Position numbers and translations under genes: made by a program
In this document: positions 17,370 to 26,139 of the stretch, piece after piece
How positions within the stretch are numbered: position 1 is the first letter of the stretch
How the letters are laid out: each line of letters starts with the position of its first letter
The notes under the pieces: model-generated
Databases searched by the model: none
Seen by the model: only the letters and a program-made list of their open reading frames with translations
What the model was told of the DNA's origin: nothing
Origin: Myceligenerans crystallogenes
GTDB taxonomy: Bacteria; Actinomycetota; Actinomycetes; Actinomycetales; Cellulomonadaceae
DNA length: 64,000 nt
Direction of reading: 5' to 3'
NCBI RefSeq assembly: GCF_039529775.1
Contig: NZ_BAAANL010000007.1
Span: 62,001 to 126,000, forward strand

Positions 17370-19033
17370 GACTCTCCCTTGTCGTCGCGTTCGTTCCTCG
17401 GCCGACGGCGTTCCGCGGCGGCCAGCGGCAGTTCCTTGGCGACGCCGGCACGGATCCAGGCGTGCGCCAGGCCCAGATCGATGTGCCGTCCGCGGGCCTG
17501 CCGCCCGACGACGGCGGCCGGGCCGGCCTGTCCGGCCAGATCGTCGGCCTGCCGGTGCACGACGGCGGCTACGTCACGCTGCCAGACCGTCTCGCTCTTC
17601 CTGAGGTCGTCCGAGGTCGCCAGCGACAGCAGCCAGCGCCGGAACATCGGGTCGAGCTCGGCGAAGGCCGCTTCCCGGGCCCGGTCACGCGGACCGGAGG
17701 ACTCGGTGTCCCCGCCCGCAGCCAGCGCGAGGTTCTGGGCGAACGAAGCCAGCTGGTACACGGCGCGGTCGGCCTGCTCGACGGCGAGGACCGCGAGCCG
17801 CGCGGTCTCGCCGTCGCCGTGCGCGACGATCTCGGCGGGCAGATCGAGGTGGTCGTCGGTGATCTCGCTGATGGTCGCTTCCTGCGGCCCGTACGTGATA
17901 CCGACAGCACGCACGGTGAGCACCGGTTCGGTCAGGACTCCGTCGGCCAGCAGTTCCTCGGCGAACCGCAGCACCCCGGGGGCCTTGTCCTTGCTGCCGG
18001 ACGCGCCCGTCAGCAGACCTGCGAGACCACGCCAGATCGCCCGCGAGGGATCGTGCTTGCGCGGCATCCAGGTGTCCTGCTTGAACTTCTTGGTCTGCGG
18101 GTCCGACCAGCGCCAGGCCGTCAGCGGCTCCAGCCGGAACCGGTTCTGGGGCGTGGCCTTGTCACCGTTGCACAGCACGACACCATGCACCACCCCGTCA
18201 CCGACCAGCCGGATACGGCGGGTCTGCCAGGTGTACAGGTCGAGCGGTCCCGTCGGTTCGCGGCCGTCCGGCCCGCCGTCGGGCGCCGCGGTCAGCGCCG
18301 GGCGTTCCCACACCGGCACATCGGTGCCGACCGTTTCGAGCCCCGCCGTCACGGATTCCGTGAGGTTCAGCAGGAGCGTGTCGCGCAGGGTCGCACCCTG
18401 GAGGAACACCCCGCCGATCTGCCCCGACCAGCCTGGGCCGATCGGGTAACCCTTGCCGCCCTTGGCCCGCGGATCACCGATCGCAGCGCCGCGGATCCCG
18501 GACGGGTCGTAGGCGTGGGCGTGCACCAGCCACCTGGCCCCCTCCGCCCAGGTGATCGTCGCCGTCCCCCGGCCGCTCCTGGTCGTCTGGTACTGCTGCC
18601 CGTTCGGCACGTCCGCGATGAGCATCTCCAGGCCGGCGGCGTCCTTGGCCGCGGTGCTCAGCCCTGCCACCTGGAAGAACGGCGTCACCGGGTGCCGCAG
18701 GTCGAACCGCTCCCGGTACTCGTCGAGGTACTCCCCGACCGCACCGACCACGCCGTCCCAGTCGTCCCGTACCTCGCACCAGTGCTCGTGCCTGCTCCGG
18801 TCCTCGCCCTCCTCGAAACGCGGCCCGTCGACGGCCCGGTGCAGGATCGCCAGCAGCACCCGCAGGATCGCGAACCCCTGCGTAGGCACCTCCCCGACGA
18901 TCTGACTGATCTCGCCGGCCTCCCGGAACGCATCCCGGATCGACATCTCCCGCCGGACCCCGGCCTTGTCCAGCACGACGATCCACGGCTCGACCGTCAG
19001 ATCGAACGCCGCGTGCTGCGTCGTCTCGCTCAT
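17366..19033 (-). CDS. cse1: Cse1 (CasA/Cas8e), Cascade large subunit
   Basis: 555 residues. The opening FDLTVEPWIVVLDKAGV and the segment ISQIVGEVPTQGFAILRVLLAILHRA are diagnostic of Cas8e, as are TPFFQVAGL, GTATITWAEGARWLVHAHAYD and LTAWRWSDPQTKK. It recognises the PAM and recruits Cas3. The start codon overlaps the TGA of a 30-codon micro-ORF by 4 nt; AAGGAC precedes the ATG by a few bases and lies inside that micro-ORF. The stop overlaps cse2 by 4 nt. Confidence 0.97.
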   Translation of the reverse strand: MSETTQHAAFDLTVEPWIVVLDKAGVRREMSIRDAFREAGEISQIVGEVPTQGFAILRVLLAILHRAVDGPRFEEGEDRSRHEHWCEVRDDWDGVVGAVGEYLDEYRERFDLRHPVTPFFQVAGLSTAAKDAAGLEMLIADVPNGQQYQTTRSGRGTATITWAEGARWLVHAHAYDPSGIRGAAIGDPRAKGGKGYPIGPGWSGQIGGVFLQGATLRDTLLLNLTESVTAGLETVGTDVPVWERPALTAAPDGGPDGREPTGPLDLYTWQTRRIRLVGDGVVHGVVLCNGDKATPQNRFRLEPLTAWRWSDPQTKKFKQDTWMPRKHDPSRAIWRGLAGLLTGASGSKDKAPGVLRFAEELLADGVLTEPVLTVRAVGITYGPQEATISEITDDHLDLPAEIVAHGDGETARLAVLAVEQADRAVYQLASFAQNLALAAGGDTESSGPRDRAREAAFAELDPMFRRWLLSLATSDDLRKSETVWQRDVAAVVHRQADDLAGQAGPAAVVGRQARGRHIDLGLAHAWIRAGVAKELPLAAAERRRPRNERDDKGES

Positions 19034-19122
19034 GTCCTTCTCACATCCAGTTCCTCCTCGGAAGTTCTCGGTTCCACCGGCAGCGGCGCACTCGCAGCAC
19101 CGCCTCGGTACATCTGGTTCAT
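19030..19122 (-). CDS. Translationally coupled 30-aa micro-ORF between cas3 and cse1
   Basis: ATG at 19122-19120 to TGA at 19032-19030: 30 codons, sequence beginning MNQMYRGGAA and ending EEELDVRRT. The ATG overlaps the cas3 TGA as ATGA (19122-19119) and its own TGA overlaps the cse1 ATG as ATGA (19033-19030). The same 4-nt overlap occurs at four other junctions of this operon, which argues that ribosomes pass through this frame. The peptide is neutral to acidic, has no membrane segment and resembles nothing I know. It may exist only to carry re-initiating ribosomes and the cse1 ribosome-binding site, or it may be a real small Cas-associated protein. Confidence 0.5.
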   Translation of the reverse strand: MNQMYRGGAASAPLPVEPRTSEEELDVRRT

Positions 19123-22100
19123 CGGGCGATCGCCTCGTTCAGAACGTGGCGAAGTTCGTCGGGCTCGGGGTCGACGACGGTCCAGCCGTGCTCGGTCAGC
19201 CACGCCGTGTTCTCGGCGGTGAGCTGCTCGTGTCCGACGGTGATGCGCAAGGACTCCCAGGAGACGGACAGGCCGATCCCGTCGCCGACCTCGTCGCCGA
19301 GCGTCGGTGCCGGGAGCGCGTGGGAGAGGTCCGCCACGGCGTCGAGGAGGACGCACTCGTCCGCGATCGCGTCGTCCACGATCGCCTGCCACGACACGGC
19401 GTACTTCTCGCGCGACTCCGAACCGGCGGGTGCGGGATCGCCGCTGTTCCCCTGGTGGCGGCCGGCCGAAGGCTGGTCGGCGGCAGATGCTTCCGGCTGA
19501 CCGACCGAGGTCGCGTTCCTGACGTCCAAACCGTTCCTGGGGTCGTAGCCGAACCGCCATCCGTTGATCGGTTCGGGGCGACCGTCAGCACCGATGTCGA
19601 TCGGCAGGACGAGCTGGCCCTTGAGTTCCGGCACGGACTGCCAGGCATGAAGGTAGTTCTCCTCCAGGTGCTCGATCAGGGCATCACCCGAGCGGCCCCG
19701 AGTAGCTTCCAGGGGCAACCGGATCGTGCACCTGGCCAGTGCCAGCGCTTGATCCTCGTCAGGGCGGTGATCCGGTGCCAGCTCCATTCCCGCAACCGGT
19801 GACTCGATCCACTTCGGGATGCAGTACATGCCGTGCTTCCGCTCGACGAGCAGCACCTCGATCGTGTCCTCACCCTCCCGGACCCGCGGAGCCGTGCCGA
19901 CCTCACGATCCGCGTCACCGGAGTGCGCGTCCAGGAGCCCGTCGAGCTGCGCGACGGCGCCCGGTGCGGGCATCCGCCAGGCAGCGGCGTCGGCCATCTG
20001 GCGCTCCCGCGCGCGAGAAGCTGCCAGATCCGCCTCGGCGATCGCGTCGTGCCAAGCGGCCGGCCCCGGAACCACGTCCCCGTAGGCCCGCTCCACCAAC
20101 GGACCCAGATCGCGCGGCAGGCTGATCACGCGGTCGCCGTCGAGTCGTTCCCGTACGACGGCTGCCGCGCGCAGCAGGGCCGCAGGTTCGTAGATGCGGG
20201 TTCCCTGGGTCAGCTCAGGCACACCGCCGTCGTCGTCCCATGTCACTCCCGTGATCACGCACCGCGGCGCGGCCAGACGGGCCGGCCGGGCACGCTCGTG
20301 GCGGTGCAGGCGACCGACACGCTGCAGGATCAGGTCCATCGGCGCCAGGTCGGTGATCAGCAGGTCGACGTCGATGTCCAGCGACTGCTCGGCGACCTGG
20401 GTCGCCACGATCACCCGCGCGGCGGGCCGGTTAACCGAACCCGGGCCGAGCTCGGAGCGCAGTTCGTTGTCGTTGTGCAGGCGGTCATGTGCGATGAACC
20501 GTGAATGGTGCAGGCGCACCAGCGGCTCGCCGCCGGGACGCTCGAGAGCGCTCGAGAGCGCCCGAGCGGCATCGCGTGCACGGCGCACCGTGTTGCGCAG
20601 CACGAGCACGCAGCCCGCCGGCTCGCCGCGCCACCCCGCATACCCGGGCGTCATGCCGAGGGCCTCGGCAACCGTGCGGACGAGTTCGCCGTGCGGGTCC
20701 GGAACCTTCTCGTCGACGATCGTGTCCAGCCGGACCTCGACGCCACGGCCTGATGCCGCGACGCCCCACCGATGTGGAACGTCACCTGCGTCGTGCCCGA
20801 CGAACGACGTCGCCCGGGGATCGGCCACGACCTCGGCCGGCCGCGATTCCGTGACGGCGGCCGATACCGGACGCCGCCCTCGAAGCTTCCGGGGACCTGA
20901 CGGCACGACGACGTCCACGGCCGGCGTTCCTCCGTTCGACGACGCCGGCTCGCCGGGTCGTGCGGTCACGCCGTCGAGCCCGGCCGATGCCGTCTGGCCG
21001 AGGCCGGCAACGCCCGCCTTCCGACCGGTCCGGTAGGCGTCCATCAGCCGCTCACGAAGTGCGCCCGGCAGCGTCGCCGACAGCGCCACGACAGGGATCC
21101 CGTAGGCGCCGAACCACTCCAGCGCCCGGATCAGGTACACGTTCGAGTACGCCGAGTAGGCGTGCACCTCGTCCAGGATCACGACCTTGCGGGCCATCGC
21201 CAGGTGCCGCAGCATCACGTGCCGAGCCTGCAACGACGCGAACAGGACCTGGTCGATCGTCCCCACGACGAAGTCGGCGAGGATCCCGCGCTTCGTGTCG
21301 GAGAACCACCAGTTCACGTACGCCGCGCCGCGCAGCTGGTGCGATCCCGGGCGCCTTCCGGGACGTGGGTGCGAGCCACCACCGGCGTCGTCGGCGTCGT
21401 CGATGCCTGTCACCGCCTGCTCCGCCTTCTCGGCACGCAGTTCCCGGAACGTCGGGTCGAGCCGGGCCTTGCCGTGCGCAAGGAATGCGGTGCGACGTGC
21501 CGCCTCCGCGGCCACGGGCTCACCGTCGTCACCGACCGTTGCTGCTTCCGGAACGCGCTCCAGCCATCTCAGGACGCGTGCGAACATCGCGTCGCTCGTC
21601 GCCTGCGTCGGCAGGGCGACGAAGACGCCGCACATCCCCGACCTGGCTGCGAGCACCTCGGCAGCCAGGAGCGCCGCCTCGGTCTTGCCCTCACCCATCG
21701 GGGCCTCCATGACCAGCAGACCCGGCAGGTCCATGGATCGTGCACGCTCGACCGCGGCGATCTGCAGAGGTCGCGCGGAAGCGCCGTCCGGCAGCTCGAA
21801 GCGGTCGCGGAGCAGGTCGCCGGGGTGCGCGCCGTCGTTCACGGGACGCCACGGTGCCGGGAAGCCGAGACGGCGCCACGCCCGGTCAAGGCGCGCGTCC
21901 TGAGGCAGCCGGACGGCGTCGTCCTCCACGTCGATCAGGGGAAACAGCCAGTTGTTGCTCGCGATCCAGTCCGCGGCGACCACCAGGCCCGACAGGAGCA
22001 TCAGCGCCGTGCCCGGGAGTCGTCGTGAGCCCCAGAACCTGAGGTGGTCACCCAGATCAAGACGCGACACGAGGTCGTCGAGCAGTTCGTACTGCACGGC

Positions 22101-22688
22101 ACGCCAGTCCGGCCCGCCCAGCAGGGCCTGACGCACGCGAGCCGCGTTGATCTCGCCGACACCCGACGGCACCCCGTGATGGGCACCGACGACGGACGCC
22201 GGCGCCCGGGCCGCACCCTTCTCCCATCCGTGTCGCTCGACGAGCCAGGGCTCCACGATCACCTGCCCCGCGCGGGCATGCGGCAGATCGCGCCCATCGG
22301 GGATCTTGGCCGCCAGCGGCAGTCCCGACCTCCGCACGCGGTCGGTCAGCTGAGCGAACGGGTCGCCAGGCCTGGAGACCTTGATCTGGAAGGCCGGGGT
22401 CGCCTTGCCGATGTCGTGGGCGCCCGCCAGGAAGACCGCGAGCGCCCGGCCCGCAGCCTCCGGCGACGGCGCTCCGGCGGCCGCGTCCGTGACGACCCGG
22501 CGTGCCCGCTCCGGCAACCAGGCATCCCACAGCCGGCCGGCCGCGGCCGCGGTGTCCGCGAGGTGCTGGTGCACCGGCAGCCACAGATAGCGCCCGTCGC
22601 GCGCTTTGTCGGTCTTGCCCCATACCAAGCCGGCAGCCGCCCGCACATCGAACAGAGGCACCTTCTCGTCGGAACCCATGAGGTTCAT
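19119..22688 (-). CDS. cas3: Cas3, type I-E helicase-nuclease
   Basis: 1189 residues. The N-terminal HD nuclease carries H40/H42 (PVHQHLADTA), H91-D92 (GAHDIGKA) and H170-H171 (GAHHGVPS). The SF2 helicase carries Walker A MEAPMGEGKTEAAL (K335), VALPTQATSDAMF, and the DExH box ILDEVHAYS (D506-H509). It is longer than the roughly 900 residues usual for I-E Cas3. The excess lies in low-complexity insertions at about 425-450, 570-660 and near the C-terminus (Ala/Gly/Pro/Ser-rich). It degrades target DNA recruited by Cascade. An alternative start at 22679 (MGSDEK) has a better-spaced AAGGG. It is the first gene of the operon and is coupled to the micro-ORF. Confidence 0.96.
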   Translation of the reverse strand: MNLMGSDEKVPLFDVRAAAGLVWGKTDKARDGRYLWLPVHQHLADTAAAAGRLWDAWLPERARRVVTDAAAGAPSPEAAGRALAVFLAGAHDIGKATPAFQIKVSRPGDPFAQLTDRVRRSGLPLAAKIPDGRDLPHARAGQVIVEPWLVERHGWEKGAARAPASVVGAHHGVPSGVGEINAARVRQALLGGPDWRAVQYELLDDLVSRLDLGDHLRFWGSRRLPGTALMLLSGLVVAADWIASNNWLFPLIDVEDDAVRLPQDARLDRAWRRLGFPAPWRPVNDGAHPGDLLRDRFELPDGASARPLQIAAVERARSMDLPGLLVMEAPMGEGKTEAALLAAEVLAARSGMCGVFVALPTQATSDAMFARVLRWLERVPEAATVGDDGEPVAAEAARRTAFLAHGKARLDPTFRELRAEKAEQAVTGIDDADDAGGGSHPRPGRRPGSHQLRGAAYVNWWFSDTKRGILADFVVGTIDQVLFASLQARHVMLRHLAMARKVVILDEVHAYSAYSNVYLIRALEWFGAYGIPVVALSATLPGALRERLMDAYRTGRKAGVAGLGQTASAGLDGVTARPGEPASSNGGTPAVDVVVPSGPRKLRGRRPVSAAVTESRPAEVVADPRATSFVGHDAGDVPHRWGVAASGRGVEVRLDTIVDEKVPDPHGELVRTVAEALGMTPGYAGWRGEPAGCVLVLRNTVRRARDAARALSSALERPGGEPLVRLHHSRFIAHDRLHNDNELRSELGPGSVNRPAARVIVATQVAEQSLDIDVDLLITDLAPMDLILQRVGRLHRHERARPARLAAPRCVITGVTWDDDGGVPELTQGTRIYEPAALLRAAAVVRERLDGDRVISLPRDLGPLVERAYGDVVPGPAAWHDAIAEADLAASRARERQMADAAAWRMPAPGAVAQLDGLLDAHSGDADREVGTAPRVREGEDTIEVLLVERKHGMYCIPKWIESPVAGMELAPDHRPDEDQALALARCTIRLPLEATRGRSGDALIEHLEENYLHAWQSVPELKGQLVLPIDIGADGRPEPINGWRFGYDPRNGLDVRNATSVGQPEASAADQPSAGRHQGNSGDPAPAGSESREKYAVSWQAIVDDAIADECVLLDAVADLSHALPAPTLGDEVGDGIGLSVSWESLRITVGHEQLTAENTAWLTEHGWTVVDPEPDELRHVLNEAIAR

Positions 22689-22790
22689 TACCCTTCATGA
22701 ACTGGGGAAACGGTCGCGGACCACCGGACAGGCAGCCCAGGATAGGAGGCAAACAGGCGCCAAACCGGCTTCCACGGTGAATCTGGAGTA

Positions 22791-22806
22791 ATTCACCCGG
22801 GTGAAT
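22791..22806. promoter_or_regulatory. Perfect 16-bp palindrome upstream of cas3
   Basis: ATTCACCCGGGTGAAT is fully self-complementary. It lies about 105 bp upstream of the cas3 start and 36 bp downstream of the preceding gene's stop. A half-site copy (GGTGAATCTGG, 22776-22786) lies just cas3-ward. A TANNNT-type -10 candidate for cas3 (TATCCT) lies at 22745-22740 on the minus strand. The palindrome is therefore well placed as an operator for the cas operon. No regulator is assigned. Confidence 0.45.
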
Positions 22807-22842
22807 CCGGTTCGGCCTTCCTGTGCGAGGTGCCGACTCCGG

Positions 22843-23613
22843 TCAGAGCCCGGTCCGGTCCACGCCGTAGGTGGCCTGTTCCGTGGTGAAGCCCTCGTAG
22901 ACGAGCTGGTCGATGAGGCCCTGGCGGGAGAACGACGTCAGGTCGAGGTAATTCTTGGCGCTGCGGGCGGCCTGCTCCTTCCAGTCGACGTCGAGCTGGT
23001 CGACGGCGAACTCGGCGTCGGCCCGGGAGAAGTCCTCGTAGACGAGCTGGTCGACCAGGCCGGACCTGCTGAACGGCGTGAGGTCGATGTAGTTCTGCGC
23101 GCTGCCGACGGCCTGTTCCTGGCTGACGGTCATCGCGGGTTCGGCGGGCTCGGGCTTGTCGGCCGGTTCTGCGGCAGGCTTGTCCGGGGCGGCCTCCTCC
23201 GTCGTCGTGCCGTCCTGGCTGATCGACGTCGACGTGGCGTCGGCAGCGCCGACATCACCGCCGGCCGACGCCGCGATGATCGCGATCCACAGCGCGCCGA
23301 AGCCGAAGCTGGCCACCGACATCACGATGCCCGCGACGGCCTTGCCCCGGCCGACGGGCGGCGTCGTGCTCCCGGACCGCTGCAGGCCGACGATCCCGAG
23401 GATCAGGCCGATCACCGCCGGCAGGAACAGCAGGGAAGCGAACAGCGAGACGATGCCGACCACCATCGACGCCGTGGCAGGCCCGTTGGTCGGTGCGGCC
23501 ACCGGGACCGGGTAGCCGGTCTGAACCGGGGGCGGGTAGGCACCCTGCGGCGGAACGCCCGGTCCGGCCGGGTCGTGCGTGCTCCCGCTGGAGGGAGGGA
23601 AGGACTGGGACAT
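22843..23613 (-). CDS. DUF4190/Ltp-family membrane protein (superinfection-exclusion-like)
   Basis: 256 residues. A Pro/Gly/Tyr-rich cytoplasmic N-terminus (1-45) is followed by two membrane segments (about 48-76 and 88-112) in a DUF4190-like arrangement, then an acidic linker (about 118-160). Two copies of a ~45-residue Ltp repeat follow (AVGSAQNYIDLTPFSRSGLVDQLVYEDF; QAARSAKNYLDLTSFSRQGLIDQLVYEGF). The repeat is that of the Ltp lipoprotein of Streptococcus thermophilus phage TP-J34, which blocks phage DNA injection. Here there is no lipobox; anchoring is by the membrane helices. Start at 23613 has AGGAG upstream. A defence role is possible by family and position next to cas3, but most actinobacterial homologues are untested. 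Confidence 0.85.
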   Translation of the reverse strand: MSQSFPPSSGSTHDPAGPGVPPQGAYPPPVQTGYPVPVAAPTNGPATASMVVGIVSLFASLLFLPAVIGLILGIVGLQRSGSTTPPVGRGKAVAGIVMSVASFGFGALWIAIIAASAGGDVGAADATSTSISQDGTTTEEAAPDKPAAEPADKPEPAEPAMTVSQEQAVGSAQNYIDLTPFSRSGLVDQLVYEDFSRADAEFAVDQLDVDWKEQAARSAKNYLDLTSFSRQGLIDQLVYEGFTTEQATYGVDRTGL

Positions 23614-23824
23614 GGCAGGCTCCTGGGGTTGCGTCGTGGTCCGGCCCGGCCGCGACGCGTCTGGGGCGCGTCGCAGCCGGTCCCTCGACTCTCTCCCGGG
23701 TCGCCCGTGCCGCACATCGCCCGTCCCGGCAGATGCCCGTCACCCGATCGGGTAGGTTCCCACCCCGCCGAAACCACCCGCCCGGATCATGTACGGCCTC
23801 GGCCGGGCGACCTACGCTCGGGGC

Positions 23825-25330
23825 ATGTCCCACCATTCCGGCGGCCCTGCCCGGCCGCCGTCGTACGGCTCCACGCCGGCACACGGCACGAGGCCGTCGC
23901 CGGGCACCCCGCAGCCGTACTCCACGGCCGCGCCGTCGCCCGGCACGCATCTGCCGTACACGACTCCGTCGTCGTACAGCCCTCCGCCGCTCTACGGGTC
24001 CGTGCCGCAGCCGGTCCAGCGGGCCGCCGCGAGGGTGGCCTCGGACCTGACACCGGGCCTGCCGGACCCCGCCTCCCGCAAGCCCTGGGGCCCGGCCTGG
24101 CTCGTGTGGCTCTCCCCTACCCGGTGGCACTTCATCCGCGGCCTCCTGCTCCTGCCGCTGTGCTGGTTCAGCTCGATGGTCGCGATCGCGTTCCACGCCC
24201 TGGCCGACGTGGAGAAGCCCGAGGACATCTCGCCGGTGTACGTCGGGCTCGCCCTGCTCACTGTCGTCACCCCGTGGCCGGTCCTCCTGCGCCACCGCTA
24301 TCCGGTCGCGGTCGTTCTCGGTGCCGCCGCGCTGCCCGTGCTGTTCCCCTACGACGCCGTCACCGCGCTCGTCTGCCTCCCCGCCCTGTACACGTCGCGG
24401 CGCATCCGCTGGATCCTGGCCGGCACCGCCGCCGTCGTCGTCTCCGTGACCGCCGCGATCGCCCGCGACCTCGCGTTGCCCGACAGCGACCAGGTGTTCG
24501 CGACCTCCGACGGCGAGACCCTCAACGCCGCCGGTTATGTGGCCGTCGGCGTCTTCGCCCTCGTCGTCGCGGTCGGCGCCGGCCTGATCTGCCGCGCGAT
24601 CGCCGCCGACCGGCGCACCGCCGTCGTCATCGACCACGCCGCACAGAACGCCGAGCTGCACACCGCCCGGAACGCCGTCATGCAGGACCGCCTCAGCCGC
24701 ACCGAGGAACGCGAGGCCATCGCCCGCGAGGTCCACGACACCATCGCGCACTCCCTGAGTCAGATCGCCCTGCAGGCCTCGGCGCTCGAGTCCGGACCTG
24801 GCGCCACGCCCGAGGTGCAGGAGGCCACAGCCAGGATCCGCGCCGCCGCCCGGCGGGCCGGCACCGAGCTCCGGGGTGTCCTGACCACCCTGCGCACCGG
24901 CGCGGACGGGCACACGGCGGTGTCCTTCGACGACCTCGCCCGCCTGCTGCTCGACCTTCGTGACCAGGGCACGCGCATCAACAGCACGGTCTTCGTCTCC
25001 GAGGGCCACACCGCCGGGACCACGCTGACGCGCGCCTGCTACCGGATCGTCCAGGAGTCGGTCACGAACGCGATCAAGCACGCACCCGGCCTGCCGGTCG
25101 ACATCGTGCTGCGCGGCGCGCCCGCCACGGGTGTCACGATCACCGTCACGAATCCGTTGCCCGACGACGCCGCCGCGCCGCCCGCGGTCACCGGAACCGG
25201 CTCGGGCATTCCCGGCATGACCGAGCGCGCCCGCCTCGCTAGCGGCAGCCTCACCGCAGGTCCGGCCCGGCGGCAGTTCCAGGTCGAGGCACACCTGCCG
25301 TGGACGGGACCGTCCGCCGATGAGCCATGA
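23825..25330 (+). CDS. NarL-type sensor histidine kinase
   Basis: 501 residues. A Pro/Ser/Tyr-rich cytoplasmic N-terminus (1-60) precedes about five membrane segments between 103 and 258. The HisKA_3 dimerisation domain has the phospho-acceptor H304 in AIAREVHDTIAHSLSQ. The ATPase domain has the N-box SVTNAIKHA and the glycine loop TGSGIPGMTERARL. It phosphorylates a response regulator, most likely the product of the next gene, which it overlaps or abuts. Its C-terminal ~200 residues are paralogous to the C-terminus of the helicase fusion downstream. A start at 23825 was preferred; 23789 is also open. Confidence 0.93.
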   Translation: MSHHSGGPARPPSYGSTPAHGTRPSPGTPQPYSTAAPSPGTHLPYTTPSSYSPPPLYGSVPQPVQRAAARVASDLTPGLPDPASRKPWGPAWLVWLSPTRWHFIRGLLLLPLCWFSSMVAIAFHALADVEKPEDISPVYVGLALLTVVTPWPVLLRHRYPVAVVLGAAALPVLFPYDAVTALVCLPALYTSRRIRWILAGTAAVVVSVTAAIARDLALPDSDQVFATSDGETLNAAGYVAVGVFALVVAVGAGLICRAIAADRRTAVVIDHAAQNAELHTARNAVMQDRLSRTEEREAIAREVHDTIAHSLSQIALQASALESGPGATPEVQEATARIRAAARRAGTELRGVLTTLRTGADGHTAVSFDDLARLLLDLRDQGTRINSTVFVSEGHTAGTTLTRACYRIVQESVTNAIKHAPGLPVDIVLRGAPATGVTITVTNPLPDDAAAPPAVTGTGSGIPGMTERARLASGSLTAGPARRQFQVEAHLPWTGPSADEP

Positions 25331-25367
25331 CCCTCAGGCAGGGCCGTCCGGCGGTTACCTTGGCGCC

Positions 25368-26027
25368 GTGACAAAAGTTCTGATCGTGGACGACGACTCG
25401 TTCGCCCGCAGTGCGATCCGCACGATCCTCACCGCACAGGGCATCGACGTCGTCGCCGAGGCCGAGGACGGCGACGAGGTGCCGGACGCCGTCATCCGGC
25501 ACCGTCCCGACGTCGTCCTCATCGACCTGCAGATGCGCCGTGTCAACGGTGTCGAGGCGATCCGGCGCAACGCGTCCAGGCCCGGGGCGCCGCGCTTCGT
25601 CGCGCTCACGGGCTTCGGGACCGACGACGCCGTCGTCCAGGCGCTGCAGGCCGGCGCCGCCGGATTCCTGTCCAAGGACGACGACCCGGACGACCTCGCC
25701 GCGCGGGTGTACGCGGTGGCGAACGGCCGGTATGCGCTCGGTGCCGACGCCATGGACACCGTGGTGCAGCAGTACACGAACGTCAGCCGCGTGCCGGACA
25801 AGACCACCAAGGCCCGCGAGCAGCTGGCCCGGCTGACCGACCGGGAACGCGAGGTCGCGGCGTTCGTGCACGGCCGCACCAACGGTCAGATCGCGCGTCA
25901 GCTCGGGATCTCCGACAACACCGTGAAGGTCCACCTCTCCAGCATCATGACAAAGCTCGGGCTGCAGGGCCGGGACCAGATCGCCCTGATCGTGGACCGG
26001 GCCGATTCGGGAGACGGAACGTACTGA
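25368..26027 (+). CDS. NarL/LuxR-type response regulator
   Basis: 219 residues from the GTG at 25368; an ATG at 25320 would add 16 residues and overlap the kinase stop. The receiver domain opens VTKVLIVDDDSFARSA (D8-D10), with phospho-acceptor D53 in VLIDLQM and K103 in FLSKDD. The C-terminal LuxR helix-turn-helix is LTDREREVAAFVHGRTNGQ (about 157-195, ending VKVHLSSIMTKL). It forms a pair with the preceding kinase and could also receive phosphate from the helicase-linked kinase module encoded next. Confidence 0.93.
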   Translation: MTKVLIVDDDSFARSAIRTILTAQGIDVVAEAEDGDEVPDAVIRHRPDVVLIDLQMRRVNGVEAIRRNASRPGAPRFVALTGFGTDDAVVQALQAGAAGFLSKDDDPDDLAARVYAVANGRYALGADAMDTVVQQYTNVSRVPDKTTKAREQLARLTDREREVAAFVHGRTNGQIARQLGISDNTVKVHLSSIMTKLGLQGRDQIALIVDRADSGDGTY

Positions 26028-26139
26028 ACGCAGGCCGGCCCCGCGCATCACCAGCCCACTCCGGTAGACCCGTCATTCACCCCGTCGGATGGTGCCCGAG
26101 CCCTGCTCAGGCGCTACCTGGCGACTACTCTTATGGCCC

